Shown: in pieces, positions 47,222 to 55,152 of the stretch | How positions within the stretch are numbered: position 1 is the stretch's first letter | Layout of the letters: every line of letters starts with the position of its first letter | Assembly: GCA_945861435.1 (NCBI GenBank) | Contig: CAMAUX010000016.1 | Span: forward strand, 37,499 to 101,498 | Length of the DNA: 64,000 nt | From: Chthoniobacter flavus | GTDB lineage: Bacteria; Verrucomicrobiota; Verrucomicrobiia; Chthoniobacterales; Chthoniobacteraceae | Direction: 5' to 3' | The notes under the pieces: generated by a model | Database searches by the model: none | Seen by the model: only the letters and a program-made list of their open reading frames with translations | What the model was told of the DNA's origin: nothing | Position numbers and translations under genes: made by a program

Positions 47222-48625
47222 ATGCGCAAGACCAAGATCCTTTGCACGGTGGGGCCTGCCACGCAGTCGGTGGAAATGCTGCAGCAATTGGTGAAGGCGG
47301 GTGCGAATGTGTTTCGGCTCAACATGAGCCATTCCCCGCACGAGGTGGTGCGCCAGTTGGTGCCACGCATCCGCGCGGTGGCAAAAGAGAGTGGCGTGAT
47401 CATCGGGATTCTCATGGACACGCAGGGGCCGGCGATCCGGACGGGGGTGCTGCCCGAGCCGCTTACGTTGAAGCCCGGGGACGTTTTTGAGTTCACGATC
47501 GGGGATGCGCCGGCGCAGGAGGCGTATTCTGTGGGGGTGAATTACGACGGGCTCATCGACGATATTTCCGTGGGCGACAAGGTGCTGGTGGACAACGGGG
47601 TCATCCACATGCGGGCGGTGGCCAAGGGGCAGGGACGGATCCGGTGCGAGGTGCTCACGGACGGGGTGATGGGGTCGCGGCGTCACATCAACCTGCCCGG
47701 GGTGAAGGTGAATCTGCCTGCGCTTACGGAGAAGGATTTGGAGGACGTGGCGTTGGGTGCGGAGCTGGGGGTGGACTATGTGGCATTGAGTTTCTGTCGT
47801 GAGGCGGGCGACGTGGATGCGCTGCGCAAGGTGCTGAACGAGCACGGCAGTCATGCGCGGATTGTGGCGAAGATCGAGGACCAGAGCGCGGTGCGCAATG
47901 TGAACGCGATCATCGACAATGCGGACATCGTGATGGTCGCGCGCGGGGATCTCGGAGTGGAGTGTCCGATGGAGGAGCTGCCCATCATCCAGCGCAAGAT
48001 CGTGAAGCGGTGCATGCAGCGGGGGCGTCCCGTGATCGTGGCCACGCACATGCTGGAGTCGATGATCTCAAGCCCGGTGCCCACTCGTGCTGAGATCACC
48101 GACGTGGCCAATGCGGTGTACGAGCAGGCGGATGCTATCATGCTCAGCGGCGAGACCAGCGTGGGCAAGTACCCCGTGCAGTGCGTGCAGGTGTTCGACC
48201 GCGTGGCGCGTCGAATCGAGCGCAGTGGCGGCGCGGGCTTTGCGAGTCAGGCGGTGCTGAGGGACGACCGGCAGAGGACGGTGAACTCCGCGGTGGTGCT
48301 GGCCAACTCGCTGCCCGGCGCGAAGATGATCCTCTTCACCCGGCGCGGAACGATGGCGGACTACGTGTCCACGATGCGTCCGGTGTATGCGCCGCTGTAC
48401 GCATTCGCGCCCACCTATGAGATCTGCAGGCGCATCGTGCTCAACTGGGGGGTGACGCCGTTCTGTCTGCCGTTTGATCCGAACCCGCTGCGGACGATTG
48501 GCGCGGCGCAGGCGCTGCTGGTGGCGGAGGGTTTGGTGAAGAGCGGCGACCATCTGGTGATTGTGAGCGACATGCTTGCGGGCGAGGATCGGTTTGATTC
48601 GGTGCAGCTGCGCGTGGTGCCTTGA
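47222..48625 (+). CDS. pyk: Pyruvate kinase
   Basis: 467 residues from ATG 47222 (a GTG three codons earlier is possible). Converts phosphoenolpyruvate and ADP to pyruvate and ATP. RKTKILCTVGPAT at the start, FRLNMSHSPHE, the catalytic Lys region RIVAKIEDQSAVRNV, DIVMVARGDLGVECPMEELP, HMLESMISSPVPTRAEITDVANAV and MLSGETSVGKYPVQCV are all present, as is the C-terminal allosteric domain. Minor variation: MDTQGPAIRTG replaces the common DTKGPEIRTG. Follows glgX on the same strand. Confidence 0.95.
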   Translation: MRKTKILCTVGPATQSVEMLQQLVKAGANVFRLNMSHSPHEVVRQLVPRIRAVAKESGVIIGILMDTQGPAIRTGVLPEPLTLKPGDVFEFTIGDAPAQEAYSVGVNYDGLIDDISVGDKVLVDNGVIHMRAVAKGQGRIRCEVLTDGVMGSRRHINLPGVKVNLPALTEKDLEDVALGAELGVDYVALSFCREAGDVDALRKVLNEHGSHARIVAKIEDQSAVRNVNAIIDNADIVMVARGDLGVECPMEELPIIQRKIVKRCMQRGRPVIVATHMLESMISSPVPTRAEITDVANAVYEQADAIMLSGETSVGKYPVQCVQVFDRVARRIERSGGAGFASQAVLRDDRQRTVNSAVVLANSLPGAKMILFTRRGTMADYVSTMRPVYAPLYAFAPTYEICRRIVLNWGVTPFCLPFDPNPLRTIGAAQALLVAEGLVKSGDHLVIVSDMLAGEDRFDSVQLRVVP

Positions 48626-48806
48626 GACGACGGCCTGCAGGCGTAGGGTGGCGGTTGATTTGGAAAGTGCAGCAGTCTCCCTCGTTGGGCGCGCGAGGGG
48701 CGGGATTCAGGGTTTCCTTCAAACTTGGGGTTGCACGGCGCTCGCTGAGGGCCCGTACTGAGACCTGAGGTTCGGCGCGTGTTTTGCGTCCCAGTTTCCC
48801 GAATTT

Positions 48807-50513
48807 ATGAAGAACAGCATTGGAGCAAAAATCTTCGGCCTCGCGATCTTTCTGCTGTGCCTGACTCTGGTGCTTTCCGCGTTCCTCCTCTGGCAGGTGC
48901 ACTCGCTCAACTCGGAGTTGGATGTGATGGCGAAAAAGACCATCCCCCTCACCGAGGCTCTTGCGGATGTCAACGAGGCCTCATTTCTGAGGCGGGTGGC
49001 GTTTGAGTGCCAACGCCGGGCTTTGGTTTCGTCGCCGCGCGACGAGGCTCTTTTCAAGCGGTCTTCCGAGGATTTTGAGGCGCAGACGAAGCAGGTGAAT
49101 GCGGAACTGGAGCGTGCGCGGAAGTTGCTGGGGGAGCGGTTCGATAGCGAGGTGGATTTGGAGGACCTCGGGCGGATTGTGGCGATGGTGGAGGAGATTG
49201 GCCGGACCTATCCGCTCTCCACTGAGAGGGCGCGCGAGATCATCCGGCTTGTCGAGGCGGGCAAGGCCGGCGATGCGGTCGAGATGCAGGCTGCGCTGGA
49301 TGACGATCTCACCAACCTTCTGGCGGTGCGCATGGAACTGCGGAAAATCTCTTCCGAGAGGGTGGAGAGAGAGGGCGAGAGAGCGCCGGCGCGCTATAGG
49401 AGGATTTTCGCGCTGACCCTTGCCGCGACCTTCTCGCTGGTGTTGCTGGGGCTGGTGGTGGCGCGTCTTGTGACCCTGAGGCTCACATCGCCCGTGCGTT
49501 CGCTTATCGCGGGAGTTCACACGGTCGAGGCGGGGGATCTGAGCGTGCTGCTGCCGGTGACTGAGACGGACGAGATCGGTGCGCTGACCGCTTCGTTCAA
49601 CCGGTTCATTGCGGAACTGCGGGGCAAGGCGGAATTGCAGCGCACGTTCGGCAAGTACGTGGATCCGCGGGTGCTGGAGCAAATGGTTCTCAAGCCCGCG
49701 CATCCGGATCAGATCACTGGGCGTACGGAAATGAGTATGAGTTTCGGGGATCTTGTGGGCTTCAGCCAGTTGAGCGAGCGGCTGACGCCTTCGGCCCTCG
49801 TGCGTTTGCTGAACCGGCATTTCACCCTTCAGGCGGAGGCTGTGCAGGGTGAGCGTGGCGTGGTGGACAAGTTCATCGGTGACGCGATCATGGCGTTCTG
49901 GGGGCCGCCGTTCACGACCGCGCAGGCCCATGCGGAGTTGGCGTGCCGGTCTGCGCTCGCGCAGGTGGCCGCGGTCCGCCGGTTGCGCGACGAATTACCT
50001 GAGCTCACGGGGCTTCGGCGGGACGCCCCCGTGGTGGATATGCGCGTGGGAGTGAGCACGGGCGATGTGGTGCTGGGCAATCTCGGATCCGAGAAGACCC
50101 GCAGTTTCACGGTGATGGGGGATGCAGTGAACCTCGGCTCGCGACTCGAGGGTACCAACCGGGTGTATGGAACGTGGATCCTTGTCAGCGAGACCACTGC
50201 GGCGCTGGCCGGACCCGGTTTCTGCTTTCGGGAGGTGGACGTGCTCACTGTGAAGGGGAAAAAGGAACCGGCGCGGATCTTTGAACTGGTGGGCCTTGCG
50301 GGAGAGGTTCCTGCAGATCGGCAGGAGCGGCTCGCGCGGTTCGCCGAGGGGCTTGCCGCCTACCGCGCCCAGCGCTGGGAGGAAGCGGAGTCGCTCTTCG
50401 CGCTCTGTGGCGATGATGCGCCCAGTGCAGTTTTTCTTGAGCGGACGCGCCTGTTGCGCGCCGATCCACCGCGTGCGGACTGGGACGGCGTGTGGCACTT
50501 AAAGGAGAAATAG
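48807..50513 (+). CDS. Membrane-bound class III adenylate/guanylate cyclase with HAMP
   Basis: 568 residues. Transmembrane segments at about 10-32 and 200-222 enclose a helical periplasmic sensor of roughly 165 residues; HAMP follows (RLTSPVRSLIAGVHTVEAGD) and then the cyclase domain from about 309: metal aspartates in SFGDLVGFSQLSE and DKFIGDAIMAFWG, then GVSTGDVVLGNLGSE and TVMGDAVNLGSRLEGTN. All key metal residues are present, so it is likely active; the nucleotide is not certain. After the cyclase comes a short TPR-like tail (LARFAEGLAAYRAQRWEEAESLF). The next gene, an RcnA-like exporter, starts after three bases with its Shine-Dalgarno inside this gene's end. Confidence 0.9.
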   Translation: MKNSIGAKIFGLAIFLLCLTLVLSAFLLWQVHSLNSELDVMAKKTIPLTEALADVNEASFLRRVAFECQRRALVSSPRDEALFKRSSEDFEAQTKQVNAELERARKLLGERFDSEVDLEDLGRIVAMVEEIGRTYPLSTERAREIIRLVEAGKAGDAVEMQAALDDDLTNLLAVRMELRKISSERVEREGERAPARYRRIFALTLAATFSLVLLGLVVARLVTLRLTSPVRSLIAGVHTVEAGDLSVLLPVTETDEIGALTASFNRFIAELRGKAELQRTFGKYVDPRVLEQMVLKPAHPDQITGRTEMSMSFGDLVGFSQLSERLTPSALVRLLNRHFTLQAEAVQGERGVVDKFIGDAIMAFWGPPFTTAQAHAELACRSALAQVAAVRRLRDELPELTGLRRDAPVVDMRVGVSTGDVVLGNLGSEKTRSFTVMGDAVNLGSRLEGTNRVYGTWILVSETTAALAGPGFCFREVDVLTVKGKKEPARIFELVGLAGEVPADRQERLARFAEGLAAYRAQRWEEAESLFALCGDDAPSAVFLERTRLLRADPPRADWDGVWHLKEK

Positions 50514-50516
50514 CCG

Positions 50517-51704
50517 ATGCCCGACCTCATTCACGCTTTGCAAAACGGAGGCATGAGCCTCTGGCTTTTCATTCCTTCCGCCATCCTTCTGGGAGCCTTG
50601 CACGGACTGGAGCCGGGCCACTCGAAGACGATGATGGCGGCGTTCATCATCGCGGTGCGTGGGACGGTGGGGCAGGCGGTGCTGCTGGGGTTGTCGGCGG
50701 CGATCTCGCATTCGCTGGTGATCTGGGTGCTGGCGGCGCTGGCTCTGCAGTTCGGGAACCGCTGGGATGTCGAGACCGTGGAGCCGTATCTGCAGATTGG
50801 ATCGGCCGTTTGTATCCTGACGCTCGCGGGATGGATGTTTATGCGGACCCGGCGCGAGGTGGCGGCGGCGCACGCGCACGGACACGAGCACGGACACGCG
50901 CACGGACACGAGCATGGGCACGCGCATGGGCACGAGCATGGGCACGAGCATGGGCACGAGCATGGGCACGAGTATGGGCACGATGAGAGCGTTTGGGTTT
51001 CCACCGGACATGGATCGGCGCAGCTCTCCATTTATGAGAAGGATGTGCCGCCGGTGTTTCGGATCGCCTTTGAAGGGGAGAAAAGCGCGGCCGGTTCAGT
51101 GACGCTGGAGACCGTGCGGGGAGGCGGCGCGCGCGAGAAGTTCGTGTTTGTGGAAAGAGGCGGATTCCTTGAATCCACGGCGGTGATTCCGGAGCCGCAT
51201 GCGTTTGAGGCGGTGCTGACGTTTGCGCATGGGGGGCATGCGCATGGTGCGCGCGTTGAGTTTCGCGAGGGGGCTTCGCCACGCGTCCCGGGCGGGGAAG
51301 GCGCCGTCGATGGGGAGGGCGGTTATCAGGACGCGCATGAGCGTGCGCACGCTCTGGAGATCGCCCAGCGTTTCACGGGTCGTGCGGTGACGACGCCGCA
51401 GATCGTGCTTTTTGGAGTGACGGGCGGGTTGATGCCGTGTCCGGCTGCGTTGAGCGTGCTGCTCATCTGTTTGCAGCTCAAGCGGGTGGCGTTGGGGTTT
51501 ACTCTGGTGGGCTCTTTCAGTGTGGGGCTGGCGCTGACGATGGTGGCCGCCGGGGTGGTGGCGGCGTGGAGTGTGCAGCATGCACAGCGGAAATTTCACG
51601 GGTTCGGGGAGGCGATGCGTCGTGCGCCGTACGTGTCGTGCGTGGTGCTGGTGCTTGTGGCGGCCTACATGGCATGGCACGGAGTGCAGCACCTGCCGCG
51701 GTAG
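50517..51704 (+). CDS. rcnA: Nickel/cobalt efflux protein, RcnA-like
   Basis: 395 residues; AAGGAG lies nine bases upstream of the ATG. Six or so membrane segments. The signature HGLEPGHSKTMMAAF (NiCoT/RcnA) is near residue 29 and a second motif GLMPCPAALSVLLICL lies in the C-terminal half. Between them, residues about 116-157 form a run of HGHEHGHA-type repeats (more than 20 histidines), followed by a beta-rich insert (DVPPVFRIAFEGEKSAAGSV to REGASPRVPG) that is longer than in E. coli RcnA. It would export Ni or Co; direction and metal are by family inference. The divalent-metal repressor RcnR is not adjacent. Probably co-transcribed with the cyclase. Confidence 0.85.
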   Translation: MPDLIHALQNGGMSLWLFIPSAILLGALHGLEPGHSKTMMAAFIIAVRGTVGQAVLLGLSAAISHSLVIWVLAALALQFGNRWDVETVEPYLQIGSAVCILTLAGWMFMRTRREVAAAHAHGHEHGHAHGHEHGHAHGHEHGHEHGHEHGHEYGHDESVWVSTGHGSAQLSIYEKDVPPVFRIAFEGEKSAAGSVTLETVRGGGAREKFVFVERGGFLESTAVIPEPHAFEAVLTFAHGGHAHGARVEFREGASPRVPGGEGAVDGEGGYQDAHERAHALEIAQRFTGRAVTTPQIVLFGVTGGLMPCPAALSVLLICLQLKRVALGFTLVGSFSVGLALTMVAAGVVAAWSVQHAQRKFHGFGEAMRRAPYVSCVVLVLVAAYMAWHGVQHLPR

Positions 51705-51748
51705 GTTGGGGTGCTCTGAAAGTACGGCGGATGCTGCTTTTCGTTTGT

Positions 51749-51773
51749 ACAACATTCAATTTTTGAGTGTTGT
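51749..51773. promoter_or_regulatory. AT-rich dyad downstream of rcnA
   Basis: Left arm ACAACATTCAA, TTT loop, right arm TTGAGTGTTGT: eleven paired positions with one mismatch or wobble. No T-run follows, so it is more like an operator for a dimeric regulator than a terminator. It lies 41 bases before the ATG at 51815. Confidence 0.45.
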
Positions 51774-51814
51774 CGTTTCTTGACCTCGCATTGCTTCTTC
51801 CCTAGGGAGACGGG

Positions 51815-52483
51815 ATGAGCGGCCGCCCCTTCCGCCTTCTTGTTCTCGCTGGATTGCTCGCGCTCCTGGCTTGGTGGGGCATCGGCCGCAGGAGTGTGCC
51901 GCCTCCCGCCTCAAAAGCGGTGCCGGAAGTGGTGGGGGCGGATGGTGTGGTTAACCCCGGAGTTCCTGTGCTGCAGCCGCCTCCGCCAGAAGCCAGGGCC
52001 GCGACGGCCGGAGAGCCACCGAGTGCGCTGGCTAGTCCTCCCGCTGCGGCTGTCCGTGTTGCGGGTGCGCCGGGTGCGACGAGGCAGGACGCGTTCCGTT
52101 TTGTGCTGGCGGATCAGAAGGTGACTCTGGAGGCGGTGGAGGAGATTGTGGGTCAGTTCCATCCCCGGCGGCGTGGGATGGCATGGGAGGCTGGGATGTT
52201 TTATGTGCGGTTGCTGGATGCTTCCGCGCGCGTGCTTGCGGAGGAGACGATGGATGCGCCGGATCGGACCTGTGTGGTGCTGGATCCGCACGTGCCTGAC
52301 TCCGCCGGGCGTGCGCGACCGGCGACGCTCACTCCGTCTGGGCCGGTGGTGTTTCAGGTGCGCATGCCTCAGCACCGGGACGCGGTGCAGGTTCGGATCT
52401 ATCGACTCGATGGTGCGCCGCTTGCGGAGCCGGGCGCGGAGCCCGCGGGCCGTCTGCTTGCCGCCATTCCCCTTACGCGATGA
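51815..52483 (+). CDS. Hypothetical membrane-anchored or secreted protein
   Basis: 222 residues; ATG preceded by AGGGAG. A single hydrophobic segment (RLLVLAGLLALLAWWGIG) at the start, a proline/alanine-rich linker up to about residue 75, then a small domain with QDAFRFVLADQKVTLEAVEEIVGQFHPRRRG and FYVRLLDASARVLAEETM. No family recognised. Its stop overlaps the start of the M64 peptidase gene (ATGA), so both are translated as a pair; a supporting role for that peptidase is possible. Confidence 0.6.
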   Translation: MSGRPFRLLVLAGLLALLAWWGIGRRSVPPPASKAVPEVVGADGVVNPGVPVLQPPPPEARAATAGEPPSALASPPAAAVRVAGAPGATRQDAFRFVLADQKVTLEAVEEIVGQFHPRRRGMAWEAGMFYVRLLDASARVLAEETMDAPDRTCVVLDPHVPDSAGRARPATLTPSGPVVFQVRMPQHRDAVQVRIYRLDGAPLAEPGAEPAGRLLAAIPLTR

Positions 52484-54543
52484 GAACGGGCGCAAAGTTT
52501 TTCTGGGTGCTCACGGTGTGGTGGTTGGCGCTGCTTGCGGGGCCTGTGCGAGCGCAGACGGCGACGCTCTTCACGGTGGAGGAAAATGGGTCGCGAGCGC
52601 AGCGCATCAACATCGTGTTTCTCTCGGAAGGCTACACGGCGGCGGAGTTGCCGAATTTTGCGGGGCACGTCCAGACGGCGGTGAACTTTCTGTTTTCGAA
52701 GGAGCCGTGGCAGCAGTACCGCTCGTATTGCAATGTGTACCGGATCGAGATCGCTTCCAATCAGAGCGGGTGCGACAATGGAACCTCGAGTGGGGCGGGT
52801 GGGCTGCGGGACACGTATTTCAGCACGGGTTTCAACACATCGAGCGTGACGCAGTTGCTGACGCTGGCCGGGACGGGGTCGAGCCGGGTGTACTCGCTGC
52901 TGAACACGCATGTGCCGGAGTACGACGTGCCGGTGGTGCTGGTGAACGACACCAAATACGGGGGGTCGGGTGGTTCGCTCTCCGTGGCGTCGATCAACTC
53001 CTTGAGTGCGGCGATCGTGGAGCATGAGATCGGACACTCGTTCGCCGGCCTCGCGGACGAGTATGACACGGAGTACACGAGCTACACGCCCTCGGAGAAG
53101 GCCAACGCCACGGCGCAGACGAGTCGGGATCTGGTGAAGTGGAACTACTGGATTGATTCCACGACGCCGGTGCCCACGCCGGAGACGACTGCGTATGACA
53201 GTTTCGTGGGGCTCTTCGAAGGCTGCATGTACCGCATCGCGGGATGGTACCGGCCGCATAACAATTCGCTCATGCGCAACCTCAACCGTCCTTGTGGTGC
53301 GGTGAACCGGGAGCAGTTCGTGCTGAATTACTATTCGCGGGTGAGCCCTATCGATGCGTCCTCGCCGAGCACCACGAGCCGTTCGGTGACGGCGGTGGAG
53401 AACCTCGCCTTTAGTGTCACACCCAAGGTGCCCAGCAGCGGCGTGGCGTTGCTGACCACGTGGAGGGTGGATGGCGTGCTCAAGGCGAACGCGACAGCCT
53501 CCACCTTCAACATCGCATCCGACATCATCGGCAACGGGACGCACACCGTGACGGCAACGGTGGCTGATCCGACGACCTTTGTGCGGAGGGACACGGCGGG
53601 GTTGCTGGACGACACCGTGACGTGGTCGTTGACCCTTAGTAATCAGCCCCCGCCGAATGCAGCGATCACCCTGCAACCGGTGGGGCACACGGTGAATCCC
53701 GGTGCGTCAGTGGTGTTGAGTGTCGCTGCGACGGGTTCGACTCTCAGTTACCAGTGGAAGAAGGGGGGGGTGGACATCGCGGGAGCTACGGGAGCGACTT
53801 ACACGATCGCTGCGGCAGCAGAGACGGACGAGGGGAGTTATTCGGTGGTGGTGGGCAACAGTCTTGGGAGCGTGACAAGCAGTGTGGCGTTGCTGAGCGT
53901 GAACGATCCTGTGGTGATCACGGGGCAACCGGTGGGAGGAAGGATCGTGACGGGAAATACGCTGAGCTTGAGTGTGGTGGCACAGGGAACGCCGGTGATC
54001 AGTTATCAGTGGAGGAAGGACGGGACGAACCTTGGGGGTGCAAACGGCGGCAGCCTTCTGTTGCAGCCGTCGTCGGTTTGGGACGGGGGCGTTTATGACG
54101 TGGTAGTCACCAATGTGGTGGGCAGTGTGGTGAGTGTGTCTGCGCGGGTCTCCGTGAGTGAACCGTCTGTCGCATTTTCGGAGTGGATCGGTCGGTGGTC
54201 CGGGCTCGCGGACTTGCGTGCTGAAGGCGATCCGGACGGTGACGGGGTGAGCAACTTGATGGAGTACTATGCGGGGACGAGTCCTGCGGAGGGCGGGGGG
54301 GAGGGTCTGCCTCGGTTCGGGATGAGCGCTGGTGCGGTTTGGATGGTGTACCGGCGATCGAAGACGATTGTCGGGGTGGCTGGCGTGGTGGAATGGAGCG
54401 CGTCGCTTGCGGAGCCTTCGTGGAGTGTGGCCGGGGTGGAGGAGGTGGTGGTGGATCGCGGAGATTACGAGGAGGTTGCCGCGCGGGTTTCACTTTCCGG
54501 CGGACAGCGTGCGAAGTTCCTGCGATTGCGGCTGGGGTTGTGA
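52480..54543 (+). CDS. M64-family metallopeptidase with Ig-like domains
   Basis: 687 residues with a signal peptide (cleavage near VRAQTAT). The catalytic domain matches peptidase family M64: RINIVFLSEGYTAAEL, then HEIGHSFAGLADEY near 181-194, giving the HExxH zinc motif with the downstream acidic ligand. GCMYRIAGWYRPHNNSLMRN completes it. After about residue 285 come an Ig-like region and two I-set-like units (LSYQWKKGGVDIAGAT and ISYQWRKDGTNLGGAN) and a C-terminal segment with GDPDGDGVSNLMEYYAGTSP, a calcium-binding TSP3-like repeat. M64 includes a secreted clostridial IgA peptidase, but the substrate here is unknown. Confidence 0.88.
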   Translation: MRTGAKFFWVLTVWWLALLAGPVRAQTATLFTVEENGSRAQRINIVFLSEGYTAAELPNFAGHVQTAVNFLFSKEPWQQYRSYCNVYRIEIASNQSGCDNGTSSGAGGLRDTYFSTGFNTSSVTQLLTLAGTGSSRVYSLLNTHVPEYDVPVVLVNDTKYGGSGGSLSVASINSLSAAIVEHEIGHSFAGLADEYDTEYTSYTPSEKANATAQTSRDLVKWNYWIDSTTPVPTPETTAYDSFVGLFEGCMYRIAGWYRPHNNSLMRNLNRPCGAVNREQFVLNYYSRVSPIDASSPSTTSRSVTAVENLAFSVTPKVPSSGVALLTTWRVDGVLKANATASTFNIASDIIGNGTHTVTATVADPTTFVRRDTAGLLDDTVTWSLTLSNQPPPNAAITLQPVGHTVNPGASVVLSVAATGSTLSYQWKKGGVDIAGATGATYTIAAAAETDEGSYSVVVGNSLGSVTSSVALLSVNDPVVITGQPVGGRIVTGNTLSLSVVAQGTPVISYQWRKDGTNLGGANGGSLLLQPSSVWDGGVYDVVVTNVVGSVVSVSARVSVSEPSVAFSEWIGRWSGLADLRAEGDPDGDGVSNLMEYYAGTSPAEGGGEGLPRFGMSAGAVWMVYRRSKTIVGVAGVVEWSASLAEPSWSVAGVEEVVVDRGDYEEVAARVSLSGGQRAKFLRLRLGL

Positions 54544-54588
54544 GGGGTGTGTGGTCGTGGCGGGGGGACGCTTGGCCAGTGGGCGGAG

Positions 54589-55152
54589 CTAGGGGGTGTT
54601 TTTCAGGGACAGGCGGAAGACCGGGATGAGGCCTGCGTTTTTTGGGAGGGGTCGCTGGCCGACGTAATCGAATTGGAATTCAGAGGCGCTGGCGACCGTG
54701 GCGATGGCTGCGAATTCGCCGCTGACGTAGACTTGGCCCTCCTCGGCGATGGGTTCCAGGCGTGCGGCGAGATTGGTGTGGCGGCCGACGTAGCTGAGTC
54801 CTCCGGTGATGGGATCCACGCCTTCATGCACAGGGCCTGCGTGAAGGCCGATACGCAGGCGGAGATGGAGGAGGTCATGGGGAGTTCCGAAGCGGGCGTT
54901 CCAGTCTACGGAGGTCACCAGATTTTGGAGTGCGATTGCAGCGCGGCCGGCTTGGACCGGGCATTCGAAGACGGCGAAGATGGCGTCGCCCCATGTGTTG
55001 CGAACGAGGGCGGTGTGAAGCGGTTGGGAGAGGAGCGCGTTGGCGTCGGAGAGGAACTCGCGCATGAAACCGGGATAGGCGGAGTCCGGCATTTTGGAGA
55101 AGCCGACGACGTCGGCGAAGAGCATGGAGCGGGTGACGATGGAGGAGGACAT
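54589..55152 (-). CDS. Free-standing class III nucleotidyl cyclase domain
   Basis: 187 residues, consisting of the cyclase domain alone. The metal-binding aspartates are in SMLFADVVGFSKM and NTWGDAIFAVFE, followed by LRIGLHAGPVHEG, GLSYVGRHTNLAARLEPIA and VYVSGEFAAIA. The start ATG overlaps the stop of the upstream gene as TGATG, so it is translationally coupled. The substrate-specifying positions (NTWGDA instead of the common KxIGDA) make the nucleotide uncertain. Within its family the domain is often fused C-terminally to TPR-SLOG proteins; here it is a separate gene. It probably makes the second messenger of the system at 54.6-59.9 kb. Confidence 0.82.
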   Translation of the reverse strand: MSSSIVTRSMLFADVVGFSKMPDSAYPGFMREFLSDANALLSQPLHTALVRNTWGDAIFAVFECPVQAGRAAIALQNLVTSVDWNARFGTPHDLLHLRLRIGLHAGPVHEGVDPITGGLSYVGRHTNLAARLEPIAEEGQVYVSGEFAAIATVASASEFQFDYVGQRPLPKNAGLIPVFRLSLKNTP

